A stretch of DNA of 64,000 nt from Microbacterium oleivorans (GTDB taxonomy: Bacteria > Actinomycetota > Actinomycetes > Actinomycetales > Microbacteriaceae): assembly GCF_013389665.1 (NCBI RefSeq), contig NZ_CP058316.1, positions 1,364,001 through 1,428,000 of the forward strand, in the 5' to 3' direction. Under the pieces are notes generated by a model, which saw nothing but the letters and a program-made list of their open reading frames with translations, did no database searches and had not been told where the DNA came from. A program made the position numbers and the translations under genes. Of this stretch, positions 24,604 through 33,886 are shown in pieces. Each line of letters begins with the position of its first letter. Positions within the stretch are counted from its first letter, which is position 1.

Positions 24604-25646
24604 CCTCGCTCCTCCCTGGCGCGGGCGACGGTCCCACCGGCGACCACCTCGCACGCGACGAACGTGCTCCCTCTGGCGGCATCCGGGTCGTCCACCATCT
24701 CGATCAGGCGGTCGACGGCGATGCGGCCGATCTCCTGGCGCGGAATGCGGAGGTCGTCCCACCGCACGTCGGCGGCGCTGGTGTCCTCGAGGACGGCCAC
24801 CGAGACGTCGCCCGGGATGTCGACCCCGCGCTCGGCCAGTCGACTGCGGAGTTCGCCCGCCACGCGCTCGCTCTCGGCCACAGCGGCGGTGCAGCGCCCG
24901 TCGGCGAGCGCAGCGACGACCTCGTCGGGCACTCCCGCCCGTCCCTCCCGGTGACCGGGCGACGCATCCGCGATGCCGAGACGGGTGACCGCCTCGGCAT
25001 AGCCCGCGCGACGGTCCTCGTACGGCTCGACGTCGATCGAGTCGCGCAGGTACGCCAGCCGGCGGTGCCCGAGACCGTGCAGCCGCTCGACGATCTCGGA
25101 CGCTGCCGATCGGTAGTCGGGGATGATGCACGGGATGTCGGCTCCGGGCACGTCGCGGCGGCCGATGTGGATGAACGGATACCCCTCGCGCCAGAGCTTG
25201 GCCAGTTCGTCGCGATCGGGCGACACGCCCAGCAGCACGCTGCCGTCGGCGATGCGCAGCCGGTTCGTCTCGTCGCGGTAGATCCGCCGTCCCCCGGCGC
25301 CGTCGCCGGTCGAGCTGAACAGCACGAGGTCGTGGCCCGTCTCCTCGGCGCGCTGCTCGATGCCGAGCAGGAACTCGAAGTAGAACCCCTCGCGGGCGTG
25401 CGGGAAGAGCGGCTCGAAGGTGTGCACTCCCAGCAGTTGCGTGCGCGCGCCCCGGAGGTTGCGCGCGACCGGGTTGGGCACGTAGCCGAGCTCGGCGATC
25501 GCCTCGTGGATGCGTTGCCGGGTCTCGTCCGGGATGCGCGCGGCGTCACCGCTGATCACGCGCGACACCGCCGACTGCGAGACTCCCGCGAGGCGGGCCA
25601 CGTCGGATTGGCGGATGGAGCGCGGGCGGGTGCTGGGCGTGGTCAC
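24600..25646 (-). CDS. LacI-family transcriptional regulator
   Basis: The 348-residue protein has the N-terminal HTH IRQSDVARLAGVSQSAVSRVI and a full sugar-binding-protein-like effector domain. GTG 25646 is preceded by GAGGAGGTCCC. A longer in-frame start at 25829 would overlap the ABC gene and is rejected. It is embedded in the operon (4-base overlaps on both sides) rather than divergent. It probably controls the transporter through the palindromes at 31472 and 31514. Confidence 0.88.
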   Translation of the reverse strand: MTTPSTRPRSIRQSDVARLAGVSQSAVSRVISGDAARIPDETRQRIHEAIAELGYVPNPVARNLRGARTQLLGVHTFEPLFPHAREGFYFEFLLGIEQRAEETGHDLVLFSSTGDGAGGRRIYRDETNRLRIADGSVLLGVSPDRDELAKLWREGYPFIHIGRRDVPGADIPCIIPDYRSAASEIVERLHGLGHRRLAYLRDSIDVEPYEDRRAGYAEAVTRLGIADASPGHREGRAGVPDEVVAALADGRCTAAVAESERVAGELRSRLAERGVDIPGDVSVAVLEDTSAADVRWDDLRIPRQEIGRIAVDRLIEMVDDPDAARGSTFVACEVVAGGTVARAREERG

Positions 25647-26752
25647 GGGACCTCCTCGGTCAGGGTGCGGGAGACGAGCTGCGTCATCGATGAACCGGCG
25701 AGCTCGTGCCCGCGACCGACGTCGTGCAGCCAGCAGTCTGCGCCATGATCCGGTCCGACCTCGATGCGGGGTGGACGCGTCGTGCGGCACTGCTCCATCG
25801 CGAACGGGCACCGCGGGTGGAAGCGGCATCCGCTCGGCGGGTCGATGAGGCTCGGGGGCTCGCCCAGATCGTCGGCGGACCCGAAGACCGCGTCGCGATC
25901 GCGATCGGCGTCGCTGTGCGCATCAGCGCCCAGGTCGATGCGGTGGGGGTCGGGCGACGACTCGATGAGCAGCTTGGTGTACGGATGCTGCGGGTCGCCG
26001 ATCACCGCCTCCTTGGGGCCCGTCTCGACGATGCGACCGGCGTACATCACGACGATGTCGTCGCACAGGTAGCGCGCGCTCGCGATGTCGTGGGTGATGT
26101 ACAGCAGCGCGAGACCGTCCTCGCGGCGGAGCCGGTCGAGCAGGTTCAGCATCTCGAGCCGGATCGAGACGTCGAGCATCGAGATCGGCTCGTCGCCGAG
26201 GAGGACGCGCGGTTCGACGGCGAGGGCGCGCGCGATCACCACGCGCTGACGCTGTCCGCCCGAGAGCTCGTGCGGGAACTTCTCGAGGTAGTCGTCGGCG
26301 GGGGTCAGCGCGACCCGCTCGAGGAGCTCGCGCGCCCGGGCCAGCCGGTCGGCGCGGGAGAGCCCGCGGTGGTGCAGACGGATCGCCCGGTCGATGTTGT
26401 GCCGCACGCGGTGCAGCGGGTTGAGCGACCCGAAGGGGTCTTGGAAGATCAGCTGCACGGCCTTGCGGTAGGCCAGCTCGGCCTGGCCGGTCGGGCGCCC
26501 GACGGGCCGTCCTTCGAGGCGGATGCTGCCCGAGGTGGGCTCGTAGAAGCGGGCGAGGAGACGCGCGAGCGTCGTCTTGCCGCTGCCGCTCTCGCCCACC
26601 ACCGCTGTCACGCGCCCGGGGACGAGCCGGAGGGTGATGTCCTCGACGGCGTGCACGGTCGCTTTCGCGCCGAGCCCGGAGGTGACGGTGAAGTGCTTGG
26701 TGACGCCGACGGCCTCGAGCACCGGGTCGGGTCCGATCGTGGACGGGCTCAT
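25643..26752 (-). CDS. Oligopeptide/oligosaccharide ABC transporter ATP-binding protein (DppF/OppF-like)
   Basis: The 369-residue protein has Walker A GESGSGKTT, signature LSGGQRQRV, a slightly unusual Walker B (VLLGDEPISMLD) and the switch region YITHD. The C-terminal cysteine-containing segment FHPRCPFAMEQCR is typical of the Dpp/Opp class. It overlaps the regulator gene and the second ATPase gene by four bases each. About 60 extra residues form the C-terminal tail. Confidence 0.92.
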   Translation of the reverse strand: MSPSTIGPDPVLEAVGVTKHFTVTSGLGAKATVHAVEDITLRLVPGRVTAVVGESGSGKTTLARLLARFYEPTSGSIRLEGRPVGRPTGQAELAYRKAVQLIFQDPFGSLNPLHRVRHNIDRAIRLHHRGLSRADRLARARELLERVALTPADDYLEKFPHELSGGQRQRVVIARALAVEPRVLLGDEPISMLDVSIRLEMLNLLDRLRREDGLALLYITHDIASARYLCDDIVVMYAGRIVETGPKEAVIGDPQHPYTKLLIESSPDPHRIDLGADAHSDADRDRDAVFGSADDLGEPPSLIDPPSGCRFHPRCPFAMEQCRTTRPPRIEVGPDHGADCWLHDVGRGHELAGSSMTQLVSRTLTEEVP

Positions 26753-27792
26753 GGGCGGACCTCCTCGGGTTCGCGCAGATGGCAGGCGACGGACCGCTCG
26801 CCGTGCGCGGTGAGCAGCGGCAGCTCGGAGCGGCAGCGGTCGAACGCGTGGGCGCAGCGCGGCGCGAACGGGCATCCGGCGGGAAGCAGCCGCAGGTCGG
26901 GAGGTGTGCCGGGAATGCCCTCCAGCCGTTCGATCGGGGCATGCAGCGGCGGGAACGAGTCGCGGAGTCCCTGCGTGTAGGGATGCAGCGGCGAGCGGTA
27001 GATCTCGCGCGATGCGGCGAGTTCGACGATGCGCCCCGCGTACATCACGGCGATGCGGTCGGCGAGCTCGAGGAGCAGAGACAGGTCGTGGGTGACGAAG
27101 ACCACCGCGAAGCCGAGCTCGCGCCGCAGCCGCAGCACCTGCGCGAGGATCTGGCGCTGCATCACGACGTCGACCGCCGTCGTCGGCTCGTCCATGACGA
27201 CGAGCTCGGGCCGGCAGGCGAGGGCGAGGGCGATGGTCGCGCGCTGGCGCATCCCGCCCGACAGCTCGTGGGGAAAGCTCCGGGCACGGTCGGCGGAGAT
27301 GCCGACGAGCCCGAGGAGGCGACGGGCCTCGTCCCAGGCCGCGGCCCGGCTCATCGAGCGGTCGTGGGTGCGCAGGACGTCGACGAACTGCTCGCCGACG
27401 CGCGTCACGGGGTTCAGGGCGTCCATCGCGCTCTGCAGCACGATCGACAGGCGGGTCCACCGGAGGCCTCGCAGCGGCCGCGGGCTGAGCGTCACGAGGT
27501 CGATGCCCGCACCGCCCTCGCGCGGGTGGTAGACGACGCTTCCCGCCGTCGTGACCGCAGGGGGCCGCTGCAGCCGGGTGAGGGCCGTGATGAGCGTCGA
27601 CTTGCCCGAGCCCGACTCGCCGACGACGCCGAGGATCTCGCCGCGCTGCAGGTCGAAGGTGACGTCCGCGCACGCGCGCACCGCGCCCGTGGCGCCGGCG
27701 TACTCGACCGTGAGCCCGCGCACCTCGAGCAGCACGTCCGAGCCCGCGGCATCCGCGGACGCATCCGGCCGCCTCTCCTGGATGATCGTCAT
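26749..27792 (-). CDS. Oligopeptide/oligosaccharide ABC transporter ATP-binding protein (DppD/OppD-like)
   Basis: The 347-residue protein has Walker A GESGSGKST, signature LSGGMRQRA, Walker B ELVVMDEPTTAVD and FVTHD, plus the Dpp-type C-terminus (GCPFAPRCAHAFDRC). It pairs with the adjacent DppF-like subunit to energise one importer. Dpp/Opp-class systems carry peptides, nickel or, in several plant-polymer degraders, cello- and xylo-oligosaccharides. The GH5 neighbour favours the last. Confidence 0.92.
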   Translation of the reverse strand: MTIIQERRPDASADAAGSDVLLEVRGLTVEYAGATGAVRACADVTFDLQRGEILGVVGESGSGKSTLITALTRLQRPPAVTTAGSVVYHPREGGAGIDLVTLSPRPLRGLRWTRLSIVLQSAMDALNPVTRVGEQFVDVLRTHDRSMSRAAAWDEARRLLGLVGISADRARSFPHELSGGMRQRATIALALACRPELVVMDEPTTAVDVVMQRQILAQVLRLRRELGFAVVFVTHDLSLLLELADRIAVMYAGRIVELAASREIYRSPLHPYTQGLRDSFPPLHAPIERLEGIPGTPPDLRLLPAGCPFAPRCAHAFDRCRSELPLLTAHGERSVACHLREPEEVRP

Positions 27793-27793
27793 G

Positions 27794-28714
27794 TCATGCC
27801 CTCTCTGCGCCGGTCGTCTCCAGCGCCGCGGCCGCGCGGCGCACCGACGCGGTGCGCTTGGCGACCCGCCTGCTCGCCGCCCGGAGCTTGGGGTTCGCGA
27901 GCTCGTCGACGCCGAAGTTGATGAGCGCGGCGGCCGTGCCGACCAGCGCGATGCACAGGCCCGGCGGCACGAACCACCACCACAGCCCGCGCAGCACGGC
28001 GCTCTGCTGCTGCGCGGCCTGGATCATGGTGCCCCAGCTGATCGCCGACGAGTCCGAGACCCCGAGGAAGGCGAGGCCTGCCTCGGCCATGACCGCGCCG
28101 ATCAGGCCGCCGAGGAACATCGACGCGATCCAGCCGTACAGATGCGGCAGCACCTCGACGAAGATGAGGCGGCGGTGCGGCTCGCCCAGCATCCGCATGG
28201 CCTGGACGAAGTCGCGGTTGCGGACGCTCATCGCCTGCGCGCGGAGCGTCCGGGCACCGCCCGCCCAGCCGAACACCCCGATGATGATCGCGATCATGAC
28301 CAGGCCCGTTCCCTGCAGGTAGCCGGCGACGACGAAGATCAGCGGCAGCACCGGCATGACCAGGAAGATGTTGGTGAGGAAGTTCAGCAGGTTGCCCGTC
28401 GTCCCGCCGAAGTAGCCCGCCGGCACGCCCACGACGATCGCGATGGCGGTGCCGATCGCGGCCCCGAGGAAGCCCACGAACATCGAGCCCCGGGCGCCCT
28501 CGATGACCTGGGCGAGCACGTCCTGCCCGAACTGGGTCGTGCCCAGCGGATGCGCGGCGCTGGGGGGTGCGGCGATCGCCGAGATGTCGTTGGCGCGGGC
28601 GTCGAGGCCCAGCACCGACAGGAGCACGGGACCGAGCAGTGCGAGCAGCACGAAGAACGCCAGCACGATCACCCCGAAGAGCACCTTTCCGTTGCGGAGC
28701 AGGGAGGCGCGCAT
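27794..28714 (-). CDS. ABC transporter permease (DppC/OppC-like)
   Basis: The 306-residue protein opens with RNGKVLFGVIVLAFFVLLALLGP, has the PLGTTQFGQDVLAQVIEGAR motif of the OppC N-terminal region, about six spans and the EAGLAFLGVSDSSAISWG signature near the C-terminus. It is in one transcript with the OppB-like gene; the stop of that gene lies just upstream of its start. Confidence 0.92.
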   Translation of the reverse strand: MRASLLRNGKVLFGVIVLAFFVLLALLGPVLLSVLGLDARANDISAIAAPPSAAHPLGTTQFGQDVLAQVIEGARGSMFVGFLGAAIGTAIAIVVGVPAGYFGGTTGNLLNFLTNIFLVMPVLPLIFVVAGYLQGTGLVMIAIIIGVFGWAGGARTLRAQAMSVRNRDFVQAMRMLGEPHRRLIFVEVLPHLYGWIASMFLGGLIGAVMAEAGLAFLGVSDSSAISWGTMIQAAQQQSAVLRGLWWWFVPPGLCIALVGTAAALINFGVDELANPKLRAASRRVAKRTASVRRAAAALETTGAERA

Positions 28715-28715
28715 G

Positions 28716-29795
28716 TCAGCTCTCCTCTCGGACGCGCGGGTCGAGCCACACGTAGAGCGAGTCGGCGATGAGGTTCGCCAGCAGGACGGTGAGGGTCACG
28801 AGCAGGAACACGCCCTGCATGACGGGGTAGTCGCGCTTCTGCAGAGCGGAGAAGAGCAGGTAGCCGATGCCCGGATAGCTGAAGACGATCTCGGTGAGCA
28901 GCGCCCCGCCGACCACGCCGCCGAGGGCCATCGCGAATCCGGTGAACTGCGGGAGCATCGCGTTGCGCGCCGCGTACCGCCAGCGCACCCGAGCGGGCGA
29001 GAGCCCCTTCGCCTGCGCGAGGAGGACGTAGTCCTCGCGCACCGTCGTGACGGTCATGTTGCGCATGCCCAGCATCCACCCCCCGAACGCCGAGAAGACG
29101 ATCGTGAGGGCGGGCAGCGCGCCGTACTGCATGACGCTCAACAGGAACGCGGGCTCGAGCGATATCGGGAGGTTGGGGTCGTAGCCGCCCGAGAGCGGGA
29201 ACCAGCCGAAGACGAAGCCGAACAGCCACAGGGCCAGCAGCGCGATCCAGAAGTAGGGCACCGACGAGACGAAGGTGATGAACGGCGTCATGATCGAGTC
29301 GAACCTCGACCCGGCCCGCCAGCCGACCGCGACGCCGAGCATCGTCCCGAGCACGAACGAGATGACGGTCGTCGTGCCCACGAGGAGCAGCGTCCACGGC
29401 AGACCCGCGCCGACGAGGTCGGCGACCGGGACCGGGAAGTTCGAGATCGACACCCCGAGGTCGAACCGGGCCAGCTGGGCGAGATAGCCGCCGTACTGCT
29501 CGAGCAGGTTCTGATCGGGGTTGCCGAAGAGACCGCGGATCGACACGAGCGCCTCCGGAGCCAGCGCCTGACCGCTCACCCGCTCGAGCTGATCGATGAT
29601 CGCCGCCGACGGATCGCCGGGCATGAGGCGCGGGATGACGAAGTTCAGGGTGATCGCCGACCAGGCTGCGACGAGATAGAACCCGAGGCGTTTGAGGAGG
29701 AAGACTCCGCTGCGTCGGCGGGGCTTCCGGCGCGCCGAGACCTCGGCCAGGGCCGTCGTCGTCGTGGGCGTGGGAGCCCCGCCGAGCGCGGTCAT
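28716..29795 (-). CDS. ABC transporter permease (DppB/OppB-like)
   Basis: The 359-residue protein has an N-terminal extension of about 35 residues, then FLLKRLGFYLVAAWSAITLNF and RLMPGDPSAAI, the opening of OppB permeases. It continues with a BPD_transp domain and ends with TEIVFSYPGIGYLLFSALQKRDYP. ATG 29795 overlaps the substrate-binding protein stop by four bases. Confidence 0.92.
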   Translation of the reverse strand: MTALGGAPTPTTTTALAEVSARRKPRRRSGVFLLKRLGFYLVAAWSAITLNFVIPRLMPGDPSAAIIDQLERVSGQALAPEALVSIRGLFGNPDQNLLEQYGGYLAQLARFDLGVSISNFPVPVADLVGAGLPWTLLLVGTTTVISFVLGTMLGVAVGWRAGSRFDSIMTPFITFVSSVPYFWIALLALWLFGFVFGWFPLSGGYDPNLPISLEPAFLLSVMQYGALPALTIVFSAFGGWMLGMRNMTVTTVREDYVLLAQAKGLSPARVRWRYAARNAMLPQFTGFAMALGGVVGGALLTEIVFSYPGIGYLLFSALQKRDYPVMQGVFLLVTLTVLLANLIADSLYVWLDPRVREES

Positions 29796-31435
29796 GACGC
29801 GGGCTTCAGCGAAAGCAGGGTGCGGACGGTGTCGGGGCCGAGACTCGGGAAGGGCACCGCGTCGAAGTCGTCGGGCGTCGGCCAGCCCGTCCAGTACGTC
29901 GCGTTGACGTCGACGAACCAGTAGGAGTTGTAGAGCGGGCTGAACGGCACCTCGTCGACCACGATGCGCTGCATCTCCTGGCCGAGCGAGCGCAGCGTGT
30001 CCTCGTCGGCCGCCCGGGTCATGTCCGACAGGATGCGGTCGGTCTCGGGGTCGTTCCATCGCCCGATGTTCGTGGCTGCGGCGGTGCCGAGCGGCTCGAC
30101 GTACCGGCTGTCGAGGAAGCCGTAGACGCCGTAGACCCCCGCCCCGCCCGTGGTGGCGATCGTCAGATCGAAGTCGCCGGTCTTCTGCTGGTCGTAGAGG
30201 GCCGCCCCCGGGGCGCCCGCAGGAGCGACCGAGAGGCCGAGCACCGACTTCCAGCTGTTGATCATGATGTCGGCGTAGGCGTTCCACCCGAAGTCCTGGT
30301 TGAACGACAGCCGCGGCGAGTAGCGCTGCCCGTCCTTCTCGAGGGCGCCGTCGACGACGGTGAAGCCGGATACCGCGAGCGCGGCCTGCGCGGCGGCGGC
30401 ATCCACGTCCTGCACGGCGCCGCGGTACTCCGGAGCGATCCAGTCGGCGTAGATCTGGTCGACGAGCCCCGTCGGGCCGGCCTCGGTGCCCGGGCGGTTG
30501 AGGGTGGCGGTGATGTCCGAGCGCGGGATCGAGAGCGCGAGCGCACGCCGCAGGTCGGCGTTGTCGAAGGGCGCCTGCGCGGTGTTGTACATCATCGAGT
30601 ACGCCCCGCCCGTGGCGTAGAGCTGGTAGAGGTTCGTCTCGGGGTTCTGCGCGACGAACTCCTCCTCCGCGCCCGCCCACGACGCCGGCGCCCAGTCGAC
30701 GTCACCGCGGAGCAGCTGCGCCTTGACCGCCTCGACGTTGGTCGCGAGCACCTTGAGGTAGGTCATGGGCACCTGCCCTCCCCAGTAGTCGTCGCGCGCC
30801 TTGAGGGTCACCTGCTGCGCCGCGAACGCGTCGACCGTGAACGGACCGGTGCCCACCGGGTCGGGGTTGGTCCAACTCATGAGGTCCTGGTCGCGCCAGA
30901 TGTGCTCGGGGACGACGGGCAGTGAACTCGAGGCGAACTGGTTGAGCGCCGCGAACGAGGGCTCGGCGAAGTCGACCTGCACCGTGTCGTCGTCGACCCT
31001 GCTGACCGCCTCGTAGGTGACACCGGCGAGGTTGAGCTCGGGTCGCTCGAGCGGAAGCGAGAGCGAGTAGACGACGTCGTCGGCGTCCATCGCCTCGCCG
31101 TCCGAGAAGGTGACGTCGGAGCGCAGCTCGATCGTGAGCGCCGTGCCGGCCTCGTCGAACTGCATCGATTCGGCCAGCCAGGGCTCGACGACGGCGCCGT
31201 TGCTGTAGTCGATGCGAGCGAGCGGCTCGTAGATCAGCTCGGCGTTGGGCGCCTTCTCGGTCGCGGGACCCAGGACGTTGTAGTTGCGGACGTAGGTCGT
31301 GCCTCCGTCGGACTTGCCGTAGATCAGCGTCTCGGCGCGGGCCGCGGTGCTGGTGGCGGTGCCGGGCGAGCAGGCCGCGAGGGCGAGCGCTGCGGTCGCG
31401 AGGGCGGCAGTGGCGGCGATTCGGGATGTGCGCAT
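29792..31435 (-). CDS. ABC transporter substrate-binding lipoprotein, family 5
   Basis: The 547-residue protein has a lipoprotein signal (RIAATAALATAALALAAC) with lipobox LAAC near residue 22. Family 5 (SBP_bac_5) segments follow: AELIYEPLARIDYS, ESMQFDEAGTALTIELRSDVTFSDGE, PVGTGPFTVDAF and NADLRRALALSIPRSDI. It captures an oligosaccharide or peptide outside the membrane. The start follows CAGGAG. Two related palindromes upstream (31472-31483, 31514-31525) are likely operators, so this is the first gene of the operon. Confidence 0.92.
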   Translation of the reverse strand: MRTSRIAATAALATAALALAACSPGTATSTAARAETLIYGKSDGGTTYVRNYNVLGPATEKAPNAELIYEPLARIDYSNGAVVEPWLAESMQFDEAGTALTIELRSDVTFSDGEAMDADDVVYSLSLPLERPELNLAGVTYEAVSRVDDDTVQVDFAEPSFAALNQFASSSLPVVPEHIWRDQDLMSWTNPDPVGTGPFTVDAFAAQQVTLKARDDYWGGQVPMTYLKVLATNVEAVKAQLLRGDVDWAPASWAGAEEEFVAQNPETNLYQLYATGGAYSMMYNTAQAPFDNADLRRALALSIPRSDITATLNRPGTEAGPTGLVDQIYADWIAPEYRGAVQDVDAAAAQAALAVSGFTVVDGALEKDGQRYSPRLSFNQDFGWNAYADIMINSWKSVLGLSVAPAGAPGAALYDQQKTGDFDLTIATTGGAGVYGVYGFLDSRYVEPLGTAAATNIGRWNDPETDRILSDMTRAADEDTLRSLGQEMQRIVVDEVPFSPLYNSYWFVDVNATYWTGWPTPDDFDAVPFPSLGPDTVRTLLSLKPAS

Positions 31436-31471
31436 TCCGGTCTCCTGTGACGTGGCGTGCGATTTCGACGG

Positions 31472-31483
31472 TCATACGTATGA
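31472..31483. promoter_or_regulatory. Operator 1, perfect 12-bp palindrome
   Basis: TCATACGTATGA is a perfect palindrome centred on CG, 37 bases upstream of the substrate-binding protein start. It is a likely site for the LacI regulator encoded at 24600-25646. Confidence 0.65.
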
Positions 31484-31513
31484 GCGCCGACACGAAGAAG
31501 AACGACGGTGTGC

Positions 31514-31525
31514 TTCTACGTATGA
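31514..31525. promoter_or_regulatory. Operator 2, related half-perfect palindrome
   Basis: TTCTACGTATGA matches operator 1 at ten of twelve positions. Its centre lies 42 bases, four helical turns, from that of operator 1, so both could be bound on the same DNA face. Confidence 0.55.
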
Positions 31526-31595
31526 CCAGCACGGTAGCGGCCGAATGGCGCCGGTGTCAACGGTGATCTCGCGGGCGTCTCGCCGCGCGGCGGGA

Positions 31596-32786
31596 TCAGG
31601 CGGCGAGCACGACGCGCAACTGTTCGATCGCCCAGTCCAGCTCGGTCGCGCGGATGACCAGCGGCGGTTCGAGCAGCAGGGTCGTCTCGCCGACGACGTC
31701 GACGAGCACGCCGCGCGCCACCAGTCGCCGGGCGACCTCGGACGCCGAGCGCACCGCAGGATCGAGATCGACTCCCGCCCACACCCCGACGGCGCGGACC
31801 GCGGTCGCCCCCGCGCCGAGGAGCGGCTCGATCCGGGCGGACAGATGCTCGGCGAGTGCCCCCGCACGGATCTGCAGCTCACCCGTCGCGAGCATCTCGA
31901 CCACGCGATGGCCGACCGCCGTGGCGAGCGGTGACGCGGATGCCGCGACCGGGAGCCCGGTCAGCAACGCCGTCGAACCGGCCACGGCGGCGAGGGGGAC
32001 GATCCCGCCCCCGAACGCGGATCCGAGCACGCGGAGGTCGGGGCGGGCCGCGTCGGTGTCGAGCGCGACCGTCTCGCCGAGACGGCCCGCACCGCTGTGC
32101 GACTCGTCGAGCACGAAGACGATGCCGCGCTCCGCGCACGATCGCCGCACGGCATCGAGGTACCCCTCCGGCGCCGCGACGACGCCGGCAGCCACCTGAA
32201 CGGGCTCGAGCACGACCGCGGCGACACCCTCGTCGTGGGTGTTGTCGAGGGCGGCTTCGAGGGCGGCGACGTCGCCGAAGGGCACGGTGACGGCGCCGGC
32301 CTCGACGAGCCGGTCGTGCGAGCCCGCCGCGACGATGACGGACGGCGCCCGACCGACCGATCGCGCGCCCGCCGACGCCTCGGTCCGCCCCCTCGACCGC
32401 TCCGCGAACGAGCGCCGCGCCGCCGTCACGGCGACGTCCACGGCCTCCTGAGGCGTGGCGACCGGCAGTGCGACCTTCGCCCCGACCAGGTCTGCCAATC
32501 CCCGGGCGAACGGATCCGAGCGGTCGTCGTCGACGGCGGCGCTCGCGACGGTCAGCCGGCCGAGCTGCTCCGTGGCGACCGCGACGAGAGCGGGGTGCCG
32601 GTGCCCGAAGGTCAGCGCGGGCTCCGCGGTCAGGTCGAGGTAGCGACGCCCCTCGACGTCGGTGACCCAGGCGCCCTCCCCCGTCGCGACGGCGACGGGC
32701 AGCAGCGGCGGCGATCCCGCGGCGCGCGCCGGGACGGACGCGTCGGTGCTCGCGGCGGTCTGCCGGTCGTTCTCAGGGATCGTCAT
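31596..32786 (-). CDS. Class-III aminotransferase homologue lacking the PLP lysine
   Basis: The 396-residue protein aligns by eye with ornithine/4-aminobutyrate transaminases: AWVTDVEGRRYLDL, FGHRHPALVAV, FVLDESHSGAGRLG (Asp kept), RPDLRVLGSAFGGGIVPLAAV and ATAVGHRVVEML. At the position of the Schiff-base lysine (normally LGKALGGG) there is Ser256. The GxG-type phosphate loop and the GSTFGGNP motif are also changed. It therefore probably cannot transaminate and may be a structural, regulatory or re-purposed paralogue. An AGGAG site precedes the start. Confidence 0.75.
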   Translation of the reverse strand: MTIPENDRQTAASTDASVPARAAGSPPLLPVAVATGEGAWVTDVEGRRYLDLTAEPALTFGHRHPALVAVATEQLGRLTVASAAVDDDRSDPFARGLADLVGAKVALPVATPQEAVDVAVTAARRSFAERSRGRTEASAGARSVGRAPSVIVAAGSHDRLVEAGAVTVPFGDVAALEAALDNTHDEGVAAVVLEPVQVAAGVVAAPEGYLDAVRRSCAERGIVFVLDESHSGAGRLGETVALDTDAARPDLRVLGSAFGGGIVPLAAVAGSTALLTGLPVAASASPLATAVGHRVVEMLATGELQIRAGALAEHLSARIEPLLGAGATAVRAVGVWAGVDLDPAVRSASEVARRLVARGVLVDVVGETTLLLEPPLVIRATELDWAIEQLRVVLAA

Positions 32787-32987
32787 GCGGGCTCCTGGCG
32801 GTCGACGGTCGCGCATCCGGCGGCGGGTCGCCGGCGCGGCGGGCATCCATTCTCCCATCGCGCCTGTCGGGATCCGGTGCGAACGGCTCGGGCGCCGGAG
32901 GGGAAACGGTCGATCGCGCAAGGTCCTGCCCGGTCGCGGCCGCGGCTGCCAGGCTGGGACCACACCACCGCACGTCGAAGGAGACCC

Positions 32988-33878
32988 ATGCAGCAGCGCA
33001 CCCTCGGACCGTTCACCGTCTCGGCCATCGGCCTGGGCGGGATGCCCGTCTCGATGAACAACGACAAGCAGATCCCCGACCGCAAGGATGCCGTCGCGAC
33101 GGTGCACGCTGCGCTGGACGCGGGCGTCACACTGCTCGACACCGCCGACATCTACGCCCCCAGCTGGGACACGATGGGCCACAACGAGGAGATCATGGCC
33201 GAGGCCCTGGCCTCGTGGGGCGGTGACCGGTCGCAGATCGTGGTCGCCACCAAGGGCGGGATCACCCGAAGCGAGGGTGAGAAGTGGGGCCGCGACGGCT
33301 CGCTCGACTACCTGCGCACGGCGGTGGAGGCATCTCTCCGCGCTCTCCGGGTCGATGTGATCGACCTGTACCAGTACCACCGCCCCGACCGCTGGCTCGT
33401 CTACGGCGAGGTCATGGAGAGCTTCAAGATCCTGCAGCAGGAGGGCAAGATCCGTTCGATCGGCATCTCCAATGCGAGCGTCGAGGAGATCGAGATCGCC
33501 GAGCAGGTCCTGGGCGCGGGGAACCTCGCGAGCGTGCAGAACGAGTTCTCGCCGCGGCATCCGGGAAGCTACGACGAGCTCCGCCACTGCGCCGACCGCG
33601 GCATCGCGTTCCTGCCGTGGAGCCCCTTGGGCGGCACGGGCGGGGCGGCCCGTGCCGTCGGCGACCGGTTCGCCGCCTTCGGCGAGGTGGCCCGCGACCA
33701 CGATGTGAGCCCGCAGCAGGTCGTGCTCGCGTGGGAGCTCGGCCTCGGCGACACCGTCATCCCGATTCCCGGCGCACGCCGCGCCGCGTCGATCGTCGAC
33801 AGCGCGAAGGCCGCCGACCTCGAGCTCTCGGATGACGAGCGGGCACGCCTGTCGCACTCGGTGGGCATCGACGGCTGA
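32988..33878 (+). CDS. Aldo/keto reductase
   Basis: The 296-residue protein has the AKR barrel motifs IGLGGMPVSM, LLDTADIY (Asp and Tyr of the tetrad), VVATKGG (Lys) and YQYHRPD (His), followed by RSIGISNASVEEIE and a C-terminal VIPIPGAR NADPH-binding loop. The start follows GAAGGAGA. It is transcribed away from the aminotransferase homologue. Substrate unknown; sugar aldehydes are common for this class. Confidence 0.9.
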   Translation: MQQRTLGPFTVSAIGLGGMPVSMNNDKQIPDRKDAVATVHAALDAGVTLLDTADIYAPSWDTMGHNEEIMAEALASWGGDRSQIVVATKGGITRSEGEKWGRDGSLDYLRTAVEASLRALRVDVIDLYQYHRPDRWLVYGEVMESFKILQQEGKIRSIGISNASVEEIEIAEQVLGAGNLASVQNEFSPRHPGSYDELRHCADRGIAFLPWSPLGGTGGAARAVGDRFAAFGEVARDHDVSPQQVVLAWELGLGDTVIPIPGARRAASIVDSAKAADLELSDDERARLSHSVGIDG

Positions 33879-33886
33879 CCGACCGC

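Noticed and set aside
25647..25829. Longer N-terminus for the LacI regulator from 25829
   Set aside because: It would overlap the ABC ATPase gene by 187 bases and adds Arg-rich non-coding-looking sequence before a well-placed GTG with GAGGAGG.
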